DNA of 64,000 bases from Tetradesmus obliquus (taxonomy: Eukaryota; Chlorophyta; Chlorophyceae; Sphaeropleales; Scenedesmaceae), in contig CP126191.1 of the NCBI GenBank assembly GCA_030272155.1, positions 4,920,501 to 4,984,500 on the forward strand, written 5' to 3'. The stretch's first letter is position 1. Each line of letters starts with the position of its first letter. Of the stretch, positions 10,536 through 23,506 are shown one piece after another. The notes below the pieces were generated by a model. The model searched no databases, had not been told where the DNA came from, and saw nothing but the letters and a program-made list of their open reading frames with translations. The translations under genes and the position numbers were made by a program.

Positions 10536-11671
10536 ATGAGCGGGCGACTGGTAGCAGCGACAGCTGAAAACAACTTCAAATTCCATCAGGTGATGATGCT
10601 GAGACCGTGTGTATGCGGGCAAAGGAAGGCTGCAGAAACAATAATTCAATAGTTTACATTTGTTTAACTTGACCTGATACCGGCAGGCCACCAGCAACAT
10701 TGCTGGCACAGCTGAAGGGTTGAAGAGAAAACTGAAGCAGCTGGATGCAGGTGCGCATGCTTCCCCACGCTGCAGACACACCCAGCGCAGTACCTATTAG
10801 TGAACCACCATTGGACAGCAAACAAGGCATCTGACTGACAACAGTGTTGTTTCAGCAGAGCTGAAAGAGGACCTGAAGGGCAAGAAGGAGTTCGAGGACT
10901 ACCTCACAAAGCTGAACCTGCAGAAGGCTGACATCCAGGGCAGGATAGAAAAGAACAAGACCTGGATTGTGCGTTCTGCGGTGCTTCAGCAAATGCTCGA
11001 ACTGCTGAACAGCCTGGCAAGCAGCAGCACTCATATGTGCCAGATTTGACAGCCGCTGCTTGCACACAGCCATCAGCAGAAGTGATGTTGCTGAATCATA
11101 GCCGCTGTAGCAAGTACTCTGCGGTGCATAGGCTTTGTGCAGCTCAAAGCAACGATGCGTGTTGGAAACGCCAAGCCATGCCGGCAGCTGACACGCCCAA
11201 TGCCTTGTGTGCTGCTGGGGCGCTTGCAGGAGAACTTCGAGGCGAACTCTGACAATGGTGCATTTGAGGCGCAATACAGGCGGCTGCTTGAAGAGATTCA
11301 GCAAATATACGAGTCAGCCAAGGAGTTCCATGGCAAGGTAGGCAGGTGCAGCAGCAAGCAACATGCTACTTGCTGGGTGATACGTGGCGTTCCTGTGCTG
11401 ACATAGCAGATGTATGCTGGACTGTGCTGCAGTTGACTGCATGCAGCACCACCTGCTGTGCTGAAGCTGGCAGCATGTGCTGGCAGCGTCGTCATGCAGC
11501 AGCAAATGTCCAGCACAGGCATGACTTGCATCTGCATCCACACATGTGACCTTGCAATTGTGTTGTGCAAACCTGCAGGGTATCGATATGCTGATCAATG
11601 AGTTTGGGTATCACATCGCTTACAAGCGCTGGAACGACACCTTCTCAGCAGTGCCTTTCAAACCCAAGTGA
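10536..11671 (+). CDS. Small coiled-coil protein of unknown function, 142 aa
   Basis: Five exons join in frame with GT-AG introns: 10536-10589, 10687-10750, 10859-10968, 11230-11337 and 11579-11671 (TGA). The ATG at 10536 gives MSGRLVAATAENNFKFHQ. Exon 3 starts at the second AG of a CAGCAG acceptor, which is needed to keep frame. Residues of about 25-110 are highly charged (K/E/L/Q-rich, for example LKRKLKQLDAELKEDLKGKK and YRRLLEEIQQIYESAKEFHG), as expected for a helical coiled coil. The C-terminus, GIDMLINEFGYH followed by KRWNDTFSAVPFKPK, is non-repetitive and looks conserved. I do not recognise the family. The neighbouring kinesin-2 gene suggests a ciliary role, but proximity is weak evidence in an alga. 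A TGTAA at 11995-11999 may end the transcript. Confidence 0.75.
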
Positions 11672-12937
11672 TTGCAGCTGGAGCCACAGTGAGGCCTAAG
11701 CGCCGCAGCTGCTCAGGCTGCTGTGCATGATGTCAGAGGCCTTTCCCTGGAGAGAGGACAGCTGCCTGCATGTGCATATTGGACACAGAAACCATGCAAC
11801 AGCCAATGTGAAGACATCTACCATGCCTAAAACTGTCATTTTACATCTGCTTCATGGCAAGCTCAGAACCCAACATATGCCGATCAGGCGCCTGGACGGC
11901 AACCAATACAGCAACGTATATCCTGTGTGAGGGATGGCCCCTGCAGGAGATGTGGTATTGCTTCAGGCTTACTGCAAGCAATGCTGTGGCTATATGTAAA
12001 GCCGCTTTGATAGCGGAGGTGATACAATGTCGTGCAGAGGTCTGGGTAGTGGCATGCGCCGCACAACGTGGTGGCATGCACCACACAACATGGGAGCGCT
12101 TGTTGTTACAAGAAATAGGGTGGTTGACCTGATGATTTTTCCCTGGCATGTGTAGCATATGGTCCTGCAATGGTCTGTGCTGCACTGTTGGGCGTGCATG
12201 TTGACTGCGTCAGTACTGCTAAATTAATAAATTTCGAGGTTATCGCAGCCTTTGTGGCTTGACAGTTTCTGCCCTTCTGCTGTACTGCCAACCCATGTGC
12301 ACTGGAGGCGTGCCCAGTTGCACAAGCTGTGATGAAATGCAGCCTTTGCCATTACACGGTTTGCAACAAAACTGTCATCACTTTTGCGTTTAACACCAAT
12401 TAGACGTCTGCTGCTCGCTTGAGATGCTTAGTGTACCGAAAGGGCAATCCTGACGGTGTTGTCAGGAGGATCAGGCTCAGCCTGGCTGCAGATGTACAAC
12501 AGCAGTACATGTCAGTTGTTGGTGCTTCAACCAGGGTTTGGCACACGAGTACAAAAGTCATTCCTTCGAGTCGAAGACTTCAATCAAGCAACCTTACTTT
12601 ACGACTCTGCCGTTGTACTATGCGTGGCAGTAAGCATAAGCGTACAGTAGTCGACGAGTCTGAATTCTGCAATCACATCGCCCGGATACCGAGGCTACGA
12701 TTTGCTCCTGCTGCGCCTCATAGCATACAAAGAGTCCATATCCATGTTTAATATATTGCGGTGCTGACCAGGAGCTAGAGAAGGCGAATAGTGCAGCACT
12801 GGTAGTGCTGCTGTCTGGGGACCAGCGGCCTAGGTGCATAGGCCTGTCAGGCCTGCAAAGGCTGGGCAGCTCGATGAATCATGTAGCCTAATGACACCTG
12901 GTCTTTCAGCAGTCCATACTCTGGTTGCTGGTGCAAG
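11672..12937. other. Intergenic region, no gene seen
   Basis: This 1.27 kb contains the 3' UTR of the 142-residue coiled-coil gene (TGTAA at 11995-11999) and the promoter of the kinesin-2 gene. The open frames present are short and uninformative. Confidence 0.4.
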
Positions 12938-13474
12938 ATGTCGAAGAATACTGAATCTGTAAAGGCAAGTGTTTGAAGCAGCAAATGATGCGATGGCTGT
13001 GCTGGCTCCCTCGACATGCTCTTGGCAACGATGATTCCTGTGAACCTGCAGGTGGTGGTCAGATGCAGGCCACTTAATGAGAAAGAGAAGCAGGATGGCA
13101 GGGAGCGCATCGTTGACATGGATGCCCGCCAGGGCCAGGTTGCGGTAAGCAGGAGCGTCAGCGCTTGGCATGTAGCAGATGCTATCAGGTTGCGGGATGC
13201 AGGTGGCCTGCAGCAGGTGCCTGTACAAGCTATGATGTTGCATGACCCAACAACGGGTGTGTAAGTTGAACACGAGAAATTTGTTGATTGCTGTTTGCAG
13301 GTGCGCAATCCAAAGTCAGAAGAACCCCCTAAGACTTTCACGTTTGACCAGGTGCGCTCCCAACAGCAGACAGAGCACTGCAATGGGCAGATCATGCTGG
13401 CTACCTGTACTGTAGCAGCAGCGCAGTGGTGGGCTGCAGCTTACAGGGCACACTGCTACAACCCTGTGCTGCAG

Positions 13475-13505
<31 letters not shown>

Positions 13506-16500
13506 CAGCAGCATGCCAGGAGCAGGCCTCAATGACATTCTGCAACAGCTACGTTCAGCTTCTCCCAGTTGCATCACCCACTTCACACCCTATTCTGTCT
13601 TGGACTTTCACCAATGCCAGGTGTATGACTGGAACAGCGAGCAGGCAACCATCTTTGAGATCACAGCAAAGCCCATTGTTGATGCTTGCATGGATGGCTA
13701 TAATGGTAGGCCAAATGACTCTTCCAGCAGCTGTTGCATGCCAGAAGCAGCAGTGAACCCGCTTTACGGCAAGCTGAGGGTCGACCACCAGTAGCAGCAG
13801 CACACTATTGCCGCATGCACCTTCCAGCCATGCCCTCTGGTTCCACAACTGGTGCCTTGACGTATCCTTGCTGTGTCATACCACCAGGTACAATATTTGC
13901 ATATGGCCAGACTGGCACTGGCAAGTCCTTCACTATGGAGGGCAGGGATGACCCGCCTGAGCTGCGCGGCATCATCCCCAGCACCTTCAACTACGTGTTT
14001 GACACCATCTCGCAGCAGAGTGAGCACCAGCTTGCAGGATTGTTGCCTGCAGCAGCGGCAGCAGTTCAGGCACTCCAGATGCGCGTGTACTGCGTGTGGT
14101 GCTGGCATGGCTGGGGAAGCAACATTTTTGTGATCAAATCATGCGCAGACTGGTGGAGGTCAGCAACGCTGCCAGCCGCTTCAACAGCATGTGCGCGTCC
14201 CTCTGCACACGTAGTATGCACATCCGGCCGTGGTGCATGGCCAACCGCAATGTATTTCAAAAACTTCCTGACTGTGCTGACTGATGCACGTTGCACCACA
14301 CGCAGGCGGCGCGAAGGAGTTCCTGGTGCGCGCCAGCTACCTGGAGATCTACAACGAGGAGATCCGCGATCTGCTGTCCAAGAACCCGCAGGCGCGCCTG
14401 GAGCTCAAGGAGCACCCCGACCGGGGCGTGTACGTGAAGGACCTCATGCAGTTTGTGGTCAAGAGCGTGGCAGAGATCGGCAGCGTGCTGCAGGTGAGGC
14501 GGCTGGCGTGGGCGGGCAGGCGTTGGCTGGGGGCGCTGGCCTGCAAGTGGCAATTTGCAGGGCCCAGCAGCTGCCGATGGCAGCCGAATTGGGACGCCAG
14601 CCGCACTTGTAAAATGCTTGAGTGCGATGTTGGGCACTGTCGACTTGTTTTTCTGCGCCCTGCGTTTTGCACTGCTGCCAGGTGGGCAAAAAGAATCGTG
14701 TAGTTGGTGCTACCTTGATGAACCAGGACAGCTCCCGCTCCCACTCCATCTTCACCATCACCATTGAGGCCACGGAGCGCCACAACAGCAGCCAGCCAGG
14801 TAAGCAACATCCAGTGCGTCCAGCTGCTAGGACCTTCATAGCTGCTTGCCCTTTCTTGCTTGCTCATAATGTCACACCTCCAGCAGCATACCAAGGATCT
14901 GCAATATGTTCAGTACAAGAGGCGATGCAATGGGCTTCTTTGCTGAAAGCCTGCTGCTGGTCTGTTTGTTGCTGCTGTGTGGCGCTGTGCAGACGCTGAT
15001 GGCTCCAGTCACATCCGTGTGGGCAAACTCAATCTGGTGGACCTGGCAGGCAGTGAGAGGCAGAGCAAAACAGGCGCAACAGGTGGGCACCAGGCACTGA
15101 CATGGCCAAACAGGAATGCATGATCATTGCAGCTCCCTTGATAACTCCCCTAGTCCTGCGCTGACTTTAAGATGCTGCAAGCCTTCGTGGTGCACAGCTC
15201 TGTGAGGATGCCTGCAGTGCACCTTGCAATGGTGCCACATCTCATTTACCCCCCCCCCCCTGGCACCTACTGTGCTGTGCAGGTGACAGGCTGAAGGAAG
15301 GCATCAAGATCAACCTGTCTCTTACTGCCCTGGGGAATGTCATCAGCGCGCTCGTGGACGGCAAAAGTGGCCACATCCCCTACAGGTGCGCATGTGTGGT
15401 ACCATGCCTCCTGTGTTGGCCGCGGCCACCAGCCACTGGTGCCAGGGCTGTCAGTTTGTAGCCGCGTGCCTATGGCCCATGGACTACCACTTGTCAGCCT
15501 CCATACACGCATAAATCCTGTGATGTGCTATTTACATCCTCGTGCCCTGACAAAGCGACCATGGTGTGCTCTGTTGTGCCGCAGGGACTCCAAGCTGACG
15601 CGGCTACTGCAGGACAGCTTGGGAGGCAACACCAAGACAGTCATGGTAGCAAACGTGGGCCCTGCAGACTGGAACTTTGAGGAGACCATTAGCACACTGA
15701 GATACGCCAACAGGTCCGCTGCTGGCAGTGTTGGTTGATCTGGGCCTGTTGTGTGACTGCTGGGCGCATGCTGGCTGCTTGCAGTACTACAGCCACTACC
15801 TGCTTTGCATGGTGGCACAGTGCGCAGTGCTGCCTGCCGACAGCTCTTGCCAACAAACACGTACACGCCTGCACCCATTTGATCATGGGAGTGTGGAGTT
15901 GTGAGCAATGGTGTGTTCCCTGTGCTGCAGGGCGAAGAACATCACCAACAAGCCACGCATCAATGAGGATCCCAAGGATGCAATGCTCAGAGAGTTCCAG
16001 GTCGGCTAAGTGCTGCAGCTGTCATGCAGCTGACGCGCTGCTTGCTAGATTGCAGCCATGTGAGCATGCCCATGTACGAGGACGTGATGTACTGCCGGCA
16101 TCACCAGCAAGCAGAGTATGCGCTGCTTGGTAATGTTGCAGCACCTGCACCTGGATGCATGCTGAGTGTTTGAGCTCAGCACGTCCATGTGTATACTGCT
16201 TGCAGGATGAAATTGCAAGATTGAAAGCGCAGCTGGCTGCCAGGCAGGGCACAGGAGGGGCAGCGGGTGGTATTGCAGCAGACGTTCAGGTAGGTGTTGC
16301 TTGACTGCTCCTCATTCCATACTTGTTGGCATGTAACAAGCAGTGGGTGTGGAAGCTCCTCATGTGTACGGCGCAGTGCGTGCCACAGCACACATCACCA
16401 TCATCATGTGCCACGGCACACATGTCACCTGAACAACAGATGAAACAACACTTTCTGTGTTCAAAGCTCCCGCAATGCATGACTTGCTGGGTGTGTGTAT

Positions 16501-18722
16501 GTGTGTTGCATTCTGCTGTCGGCTGCGCTCACTGCAGGTTGTTGAGCGTGTGGTGGAGGTTGAGCCTGACAAGGCGGCGCTGGTGGAGCAGCTGCGCGCA
16601 CAGATGAAGGCGGAGATGGAGGCGCAGCAGGAGCAGCAGCTACAGGGCCAGGCCCTGGAGGCAGCGCGGCAAGAGGCTGAGGCACGTGCACGCCAGCAGC
16701 TGGAGGTAGGTTCAGCCAGCTGGGTCATGTGTGTGGGCAGCTGTGACAGGCTGCACCCGTCAGCATGCACAGCATCTATGCAGATGTATGAGAACCAAGC
16801 TGAACATGAATGCTACACACCACCAGCTGCGCATGGTCTATCAGTGCATTACCCGGATGTGGTTGTGCTGCCTTGCTGCTTGCAGTCCTTGATGACTGCC
16901 AGCAATGCCACTGAGGAGCAGCGCCTAGCCCTGAGGGAGGCGCTGAAGGGGCAGATCGCCAATATGCGGGCGCTGCAAGCAGCCGCAGAGAAGGACAAGC
17001 AGGAGCAGCAGGAGCTGCTGGCACGCATTGCAGCCATGGAGGGCAAGGTATGTTGCGTGTGCACTGCAGCCAGAGAGCTGCATGGCAGCCAATGCTACCA
17101 AGTGAATGCAGTAGAGGCACGCCCATGCCTTTGATAGGGGTGGTAGTTGCTGGCAGCCTCTGCATATGGCAGTGGTGCAACATGTGGCAGAAGTATGCGT
17201 GTGCCACTCATGCTTAAGGTTTGTCTGTGTTATGCGTCAGGCCGCTTCTGGTTTGCACAAGAACCTGTACATATGCTGGCTCCACTGCAGGTGCTGCATG
17301 GCGGTGAGAACCTGCTGGACAAGGTGGAGCAGCTGAAGCAGCGCAGCGCGGCCACCAAGACGCAGCTGGAGGTGGCGGCGCGGCAGCAGGAGGAGCAGCG
17401 GCGCCGCCTGGAGCAGCTGCAGCTGGAGCGGCTGGACCTGGATGCGCAGTACAGCTGCTTGGAGGTGAGGGATGGCATGCGGCCTGGCTGTGCTGCGTTT
17501 GCTGTGGGACAGCAGCTGAATGTGGCACGAGGAGAATTTGCACTTATGTGGCTGCACACCATGGCATGTGGTGTATGGCGCAGACACAGTCGTGTGACCG
17601 TCAAGTTAAGTGTAGAACCCACGAAAGTTGCAGCACTGCTGTCCAGCCATCCTGTCACTGCCTCACCCCAACCATGGTGCTGCTGCAGGAGGAGGTGGCT
17701 CAGAAGACGAAGCAGCTCAAGGCGCTGTACGTTCGCTACAAGGAGCGCAAGGCAGAAGCGACAGATGTGCAGGCGCAGTTCCAAGCTGAGCGTGAAGACT
17801 TGCTGGCTGACTACAGGGCACTCACGCAGCAGATCAAGCTGAAGAACCTGGCCATCGCTGCATTCATACCGCCGGCCTACCAGGACCTGATCATGGCAGT
17901 GTGCGAGTGGCATGAGTATGAAGAGAAGTGGGTCATTGCAAACGTGCATGCAGCAGGTGAGGGAAGGCAGAGACTTCCCTGAATAGGCAGCATACGGCAT
18001 AGGATGAAGACATACGCCTCACTGTAGTGTCCAACAGGTGGTGCTACAAGTGGCAATGGTTTATGCAATGTCTTTTCATGTCGCTGATTCAGTTTGCAAA
18101 TAGATGCTGACAACATGACTGTGGTGTTTGCTGCCGTGCCTGCCTGCTCTGCTTCTCAGGCAACAACATACGCACACAGCGTGAGCTGGACCAGGCTCCA
18201 GCGGCTCCCGCAGCTTTTGACCTGTGCAAGCATGATGCGGAGAGGTTGCAGCGGGTGTACCTCACCTACTCGGACCTTGATGCAGACCAGGAAACAGCAG
18301 CAGGCAGCAGCAGCATGGCCAACTCTGGTGGTCAGTATGGCAGCAGCGGGCGGCCCTCTTCAGCACGAAGGACGTCGCGGCAAGCAGTTGTTAGCGCCTC
18401 AACTGGCGTGCTTGTGGGTGGCATAGGTGCAAGGCCTGGCTCGGCAGCAGCGCGCAGGACAAAGGAATTGCTACTGAGTGCAGCTGCTGGCAATGCTGGT
18501 GGGATTGGCGGCAATGGTGCACTGCAGCAGAAGGGGAGGCCCGGGTCGTCGCTGTTGGATGGGTTTGCTGCAGCTGATGGCAGGGGCAGCCCGGCAGGCG
18601 GCCGCGCCGTCAGTGCTGCAGCTGCAGGAGACCAGCAGGCAGTGCCCAAGGCACGCGGCCTGGTGAAGGGCAGCACCGATGCGATGCGCAGGCAGACACG
18701 CCCTCAGAGCAGGGGCTTGTAG
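12938..18722 (+). CDS. FLA8: Kinesin-2 motor subunit (FLA8/KIF3B-like)
   Basis: A plus-end microtubule motor subunit; heterotrimeric kinesin-2 drives anterograde intraflagellar transport. Seventeen exons join in frame: 12938-12964, 13052-13144, 13301-13351, 13621-13705, 13888-14019, 14306-14493, 14682-14799, 14993-15082, 15283-15385, 15585-15713, 15931-16000, 16206-16289, 16538-16705, 16886-17047, 17291-17464, 17689-17956 and 18160-18722, giving 834 residues. The start [19 protein letters not shown] resembles KIF3B. P-loop GQTGTGKS is at 92-99, switch I NQDSSRSH at 206-213 and switch II DLAGSE at 248-253. The neck [20 protein letters not shown] is typical of kinesin-2, with [10 protein letters not shown] favouring the KIF3B/FLA8 side over KIF3A/FLA10. 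A coiled coil covers about 400-620. The end (about 650-834) is S/G/A/R-rich and longer than in animals. Intron 1 has a GC donor. The motor domain shows no break. FLA8 versus FLA10 needs a tree. Confidence 0.92.
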
Positions 18723-20873
18723 TACTACAACATTGAGTGCATGTCAACGCCCGGCAGGGTGCTTTGCTAGTTCTGTGGGTGCTGTTGGCTTGCCTATTGA
18801 TTGAACCGGTACCATCAGCCTTTACAGCAGAAGCTATAGCAGCCTGGTACCTGCAACAGTCTTGGTTTTGCAAGCGGATCAGTTGCATGGCAGTGCTGGT
18901 TCAGAATAGCGTGCACGTTAGTGCATGGTGGCCTTCTGTGCCAGATCGCTGCCACAAACGCCGTGTCTTGTGATATCCACGGAAATTGGTCCAGCACCTC
19001 AAGTTGAGCCAGCAGCCTCCCTCCCTTGTATGGGGTGCACCTCATTGGTAAGTAATTACTGTGCAGAGTTGTGCCTTGAAGCTGGCTGGCTGGTGCCAAG
19101 ATCAACAGCAGAACCAGTAAAAGGAAGTGCTGCTGTAAGCAGCAGCATGCATAAGCTTGCCGTGGCTGTCAGCAACACGCACTGAGGTTGCAATTTTGGC
19201 AAATCACGTAACTTGATGCACGCCTGCCATCCTGCATCTGCGCAGCACAGGTGCAGACAGGCATTTGCAGAATGCAAGGATGCAAAAAGGCACATGGCAT
19301 CACATGCCATGGCATGCATGCCATATGGCATGACGTCAGCCAAATAACTTATACGAAATAAGCAGCACACTGCTGGACCAGCACTCACGCTAGCACAGCA
19401 GTACATATGGGGTGCAGCTGCACCACGGAGAACCGTGCCACAACGCCTTGCTCACAGGACAGCAGCCAATAGAGTCATGCCACGGCTTGACTCTGCCGAC
19501 TGACCCACGAAACTGATCACGGCACCAGCCGGACCAGCACATCTGTGTTGAGTCATGGTGATGCCACCAGCAACACATGAGCGCGCATGCTTCCTGGCAG
19601 CTTCACGCTCATACACCTGGCTGCACAGCGATGAGTAAGAGAGCGGTGCCTTCACCCCATGCATGACATACAGGGATTCACCACACTGCATGCTGGGTCA
19701 GACCGACAAAAGTATGCATAAGGCAGCTGGCGGAGGCACGAACCAAGGCACCCGCCAATGAGTCAAACGATTCATGTGACATGTGATTTATTAAAATGCA
19801 CACAAATATTGCTGACAGGCAGACTGTCAAGCTCCAACAATATGGCACCGTGTGGCACTGCTTGTTGCATGATGCAAACAGCGCCAGGTCAGGCAGCACA
19901 GGCAGTTCCAACAAGATGCGTAATGGTTGCCATGGCAGTCATCCTGCACCATACTCAGCTCAGGTGGTATGCTTCATGCAGATGCATGCGTACATGCACA
20001 CTGGCAATACAAGCGGCGCAGGCTAATCACTCCCAATACACACAAACTGACCCTCACATCCAGCACCCAAAGTGAACATGCAGTGGCACACTCTTGTGCA
20101 GCATACTCGTGCCTGGCATGCCGAGCGACATGATACACCTTGCAACTGGTGCTCAACCACTCCCACGCTTGCGACGCCCCTTGGCAGAGGATACCAAGCG
20201 CAAAGCGCCACCAGCACGAGCCGCACACAATCGGTATGCAGTGACAAGGCGCCAGGGCCCATGCACGTGACACACCAGGTAACAAACAGCAGCAAGAGTT
20301 GTCCCAAGTTTAAAGCCCTGATCCGACGCGCGCTGCGCTGCCCACATGCAGCTGATTCAATGGTTTGCGGCCAGGTGTTATGTAAATGTAATACCCCTCC
20401 AAAAACCAAGGTTACAGACCCGCTCAAACAGCTGCGCTAGACGCACGCGCTGAGCACAGTGACAGTAGTAGCCACGCAGGGCACAACATCGAAAGCACCA
20501 GAGCTGCATAAAATGCTGCCACTATCGAATTCCCGCCAGTTCCACAGCCATGTTTTTCTTCATTGCAGTGTACAGCAGCTGCCGTCAGACATCCTGCAGG
20601 CTAATAATCACAGCCAGGTACAAGTCATGCTAACATTCGTAGCACGCAGCGCTGAGCCCAGGGTCAGGCAGGCCTAGCAGCCGAGACACTCAGAAGCCAT
20701 GCGCCATACAAATCAACGTTTTCTAGCAGTGACATTTATGGGTCTGCCAGCAGACATGTTGCGTAGACACCAACCCTGCAGGCACCCATGCAGCAACATT
20801 CAAGCAGCACACACAGCACCGCCACTGCAGGAAATACCCACGGTCAACCCCTTGCGCTGCAGAGATGGCTTCT
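18723..20873. other. Convergent intergenic region, no gene seen
   Basis: This 2.15 kb lies between the converging kinesin-2 and MscL genes. It should hold both 3' UTRs. No open frame has domain-like composition. TTACA at 20412-20416 is a plausible minus-strand poly(A) signal (TGTAA) for the MscL gene. A run of overlapping CATG/GCATGC words occurs around 19280-19335. Confidence 0.4.
20412..20416 (-). terminator. Candidate TGTAA poly(A) signal for the MscL gene
   Basis: TGTAA on the minus strand about 460 nt after the MscL stop codon. Assigned by position only. Confidence 0.3.
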
Positions 20874-22828
20874 TCACTTGTCCTTTGTAATCTGGGCTAC
20901 TGCCACCTCCAGATGCCGCATATCAATGGCCGTGCACTCATCGCTCTGTGAGAAGGACGTGTTAGGTGACCTGTACACCTCGCTCACGGCCGTGCTAAGC
21001 ACGCGGGACGGCGCAACGGATGACGCCCCTGAGCGCAGCCCGCCGCCTGACATGCTGCTGCTCCGGGTCCTGGTGCGCGTCATTGTGCGCGAAAACAGGG
21101 GAGATAGCCGCTGTGCGAGCTCACTCTCCTGCACCTGCTTCAGCTGCACATCTCCCTCCGCTGTCTCACACAGCACCGCAGTGTCCGGCCGCACGCAGCA
21201 GCGCATCATGCGCATGCACCACGACTGCTTCTCGTCCTGTGCGTCCATTGCTGCCTCGGCCATCTGCATCACCTTCTGCATCTCCTCATCCAGCTCAATC
21301 TCGCCGCAGCAGTGCTTGCAGCGCGTGGCGGCCTGCAGGGCAGGCGGCCGGCAGCGTCAGCACATGCAGTGGGCGCGACAGCCTGCAGTGCGTGTTGTTG
21401 CTATGTTGAAAAAGCCCGAGATGCTATCGGGGATAAAGCTGTTACCATAGCAAAAGCGGTCAGACACGCAGATGAGCTCAGAGTACAGCTTCCAGCATTT
21501 TCCAGCGCAGAAGAAAAATGAAGTGCTGGTGTCACCCAGCAGCTTCAGCAAGGGCTGCTGCATGCGCCGAGCATCTCACCATGCTGATCTCCTCCAGGCA
21601 CCAAGGGCAGTCCCGCATGATGGCCTTGTGCTTGAAGGCAGCATATTGCAGCTGCGGACAGCAGGCAGAGGCGCAGGCAGGCAGGCAAAAATTGTATCAT
21701 GCAGCTGGCATGGTGTCAATTGTTTAGGAAAGTGTAGCATGCGTTGCCTCCCGCATGCCTGCATGCTTGCTTTGGTGCTCAGCAGCACTGCAAGGCACCC
21801 GTGTTGTGGCAGCCGGGCGCTCGAGACTGCACCATAACAGCAGGTGTCACAGTCAGCGCGCAGTCATGCCTGTCTGAGCATCCTGCAAGAGCTGGCGCTG
21901 GTGCCCAGGCTTGGATGCTGCTGGGGCAAATGATGGCACCCTGATGCTGCCCCACACCGCACCTTGTTGAGCGGCAGCACCACGCCAAAGTACAGGATGA
22001 GGCAGACCAGCATGAACACAATGAGCTCGTTGATGAAGTGGCCGTAGCGGAAGGTGCTGCCGTTGAGCTCGAAGGACAGGTCCCAGAAGTTGGCGCCCTT
22101 GAAAATAGCGCCAATCAGCGGCGTAATCCAGTCCTGCAAGCAGAGACAAACACAACCACGCTTGTACACACCGTCTGCAAAACGTTTACCGCTGTGTCAG
22201 GTTCTTCTGCCTGCCTGTCGCCAGCAGCTGCTGAGTGCTGTGCAGCTGCGCAGGCACATCAGCCAGATGTGTGTCTGGCCCAGCAGCCCATGCCAGCAAG
22301 CTTTTTGCTGGCACTTGCTGTGTATGTTGCAGTCGATGGCTGCCAGGGCTGTGGTCAAGTGCTCCCTGCTTTGTCCACTCACTGAGGTGACAGCAGAGAT
22401 GAGGTTGGTGAAGGCTGTGCCCAGCACCACAGCCACTGCCAGCTCCACCACTGTGCCTCGCAGGATGAAGTCCCTTCAGGATAATTGCAAGACGCACACT
22501 TGGGCAGGAGACTTACGATGACTGTGACACGCACAATTCAGAAGATTCAGCATATGGGCTGGAGCAGCCCAGGTGCCACACAAAGGTGCCGCATATGGGA
22601 CACTTACTGAACGCACGCGTGCCGCATGTGAGTTGACCGACATTGGACCAATTGCTGATCGTGGCAGATGGCGCACCTGAAGCCCCTGCCCAGAGAGAAG
22701 ACTCCTGTGAGACCACTGGAAACCGCATTGCCGACCGTGCCTCCAACAGCAGTCACAGTGCCACCAACAGTGCCGCCCACAGTGCCGCCTGAAGCAGCCA
22801 ACAAACGCAGCCACAAGGAGCTGAACAT
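20874..22828 (-). CDS. mscL: Large-conductance mechanosensitive channel (MscL family) with Cys4 tail
   Basis: MscL channels open under membrane tension and release solutes on hypo-osmotic shock. Five exons join in frame on the minus strand: 22828-22677, 22473-22383, 22133-21963, 21651-21580 and 21332-20874, giving 314 residues; bacterial MscL has about 136. Residues 1-51 are an extra N-terminus with repeated GGTV units. The channel core starts at about 52 with DFILRGTVVELAVAVVLGTA (TM1), continues through DWITPLIGAIFKGANFWDLS, and ends with TM2, INELIVFMLVCLILYFGVV, near 115-138. Then come two cysteine pairs, DCPWCLEEI (C153, C156) and TRCKHC (C167, C170). These match the CPxCLSEIP...RCxxC tail seen on many bacterial MscL proteins and probably bind zinc. 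A charged, S/T/R-rich tail of about 140 residues follows. Intron 1 ends in AAG rather than CAG. Target membrane (plasma, plastid or other) is not evident; the N-terminus is not a clear transit peptide. Confidence 0.85.
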
Positions 22829-23506
22829 CGATGGGTTGGCTGAGTTGCGTGAGCTGCAGCAAGCGCATATTGTAGCTACGACATATCAAAATTAGCATGT
22901 GCAAGGACATGAAGCGTGTGTCCCTATTACACACAGCTGGCACATGCCAGGCAGCAGCACCACTGCCAGCTCACCAACGTTCAAGGCACCCCTGCCCAGT
23001 ACCGAAAGCCCTGAATCTAGTGACTTGAGACCTGCACCCAGTGTCTCTAGCTTGATTCTGACCATGCTGAGCTGCCCTTCGGTTTAAAGATGTCAACACA
23101 CAGTAGCACTGCAGGTAACGGACGTGCAACCTGCAAAGTCCGATGCAACGTGCATCACGCTTCACAAAAACAGCATTTAGCATCGTATACTTTGTGATGT
23201 GCGCCGTTTCAGGGACTGAGGTGAAAGTGGCGGGGTTCACCATGAATTGACAGTCACCGAAAGTATTTCGTGCCCGCCCGCCTCTTATCCGTGCTGTTGC
23301 CTCATTGGCGTGATCCTCAAGCTGCCGGAATGTCTACGTGTTGCGTGTGCTGACACTAAGGTTTTGCGTTGCATCACGGCTAGGCTTGCAGCCACCAACT
23401 GGGGAAGCAGCAGCTGCAGACTTTCTGCTGGTGTATGTTCACTCTGCAAAGACTGTTTCACCAGGCTACACATACACACAGCAGCTGTTGCAGAAACGTG
23501 ATCGCC
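22829..23506. other. Divergent promoter region between MscL and MYG1
   Basis: This 678 bp separates two genes transcribed away from each other, so both promoters and 5' UTRs should lie here. I see no TATA box or known motif that can be assigned with confidence. Confidence 0.4.

Noticed and set aside
15248-15261. Poly-C run as a possible G-quadruplex element
   Set aside because: A single homopolymer inside a kinesin intron. It may be a sequencing-sensitive tract and nothing else supports a function.
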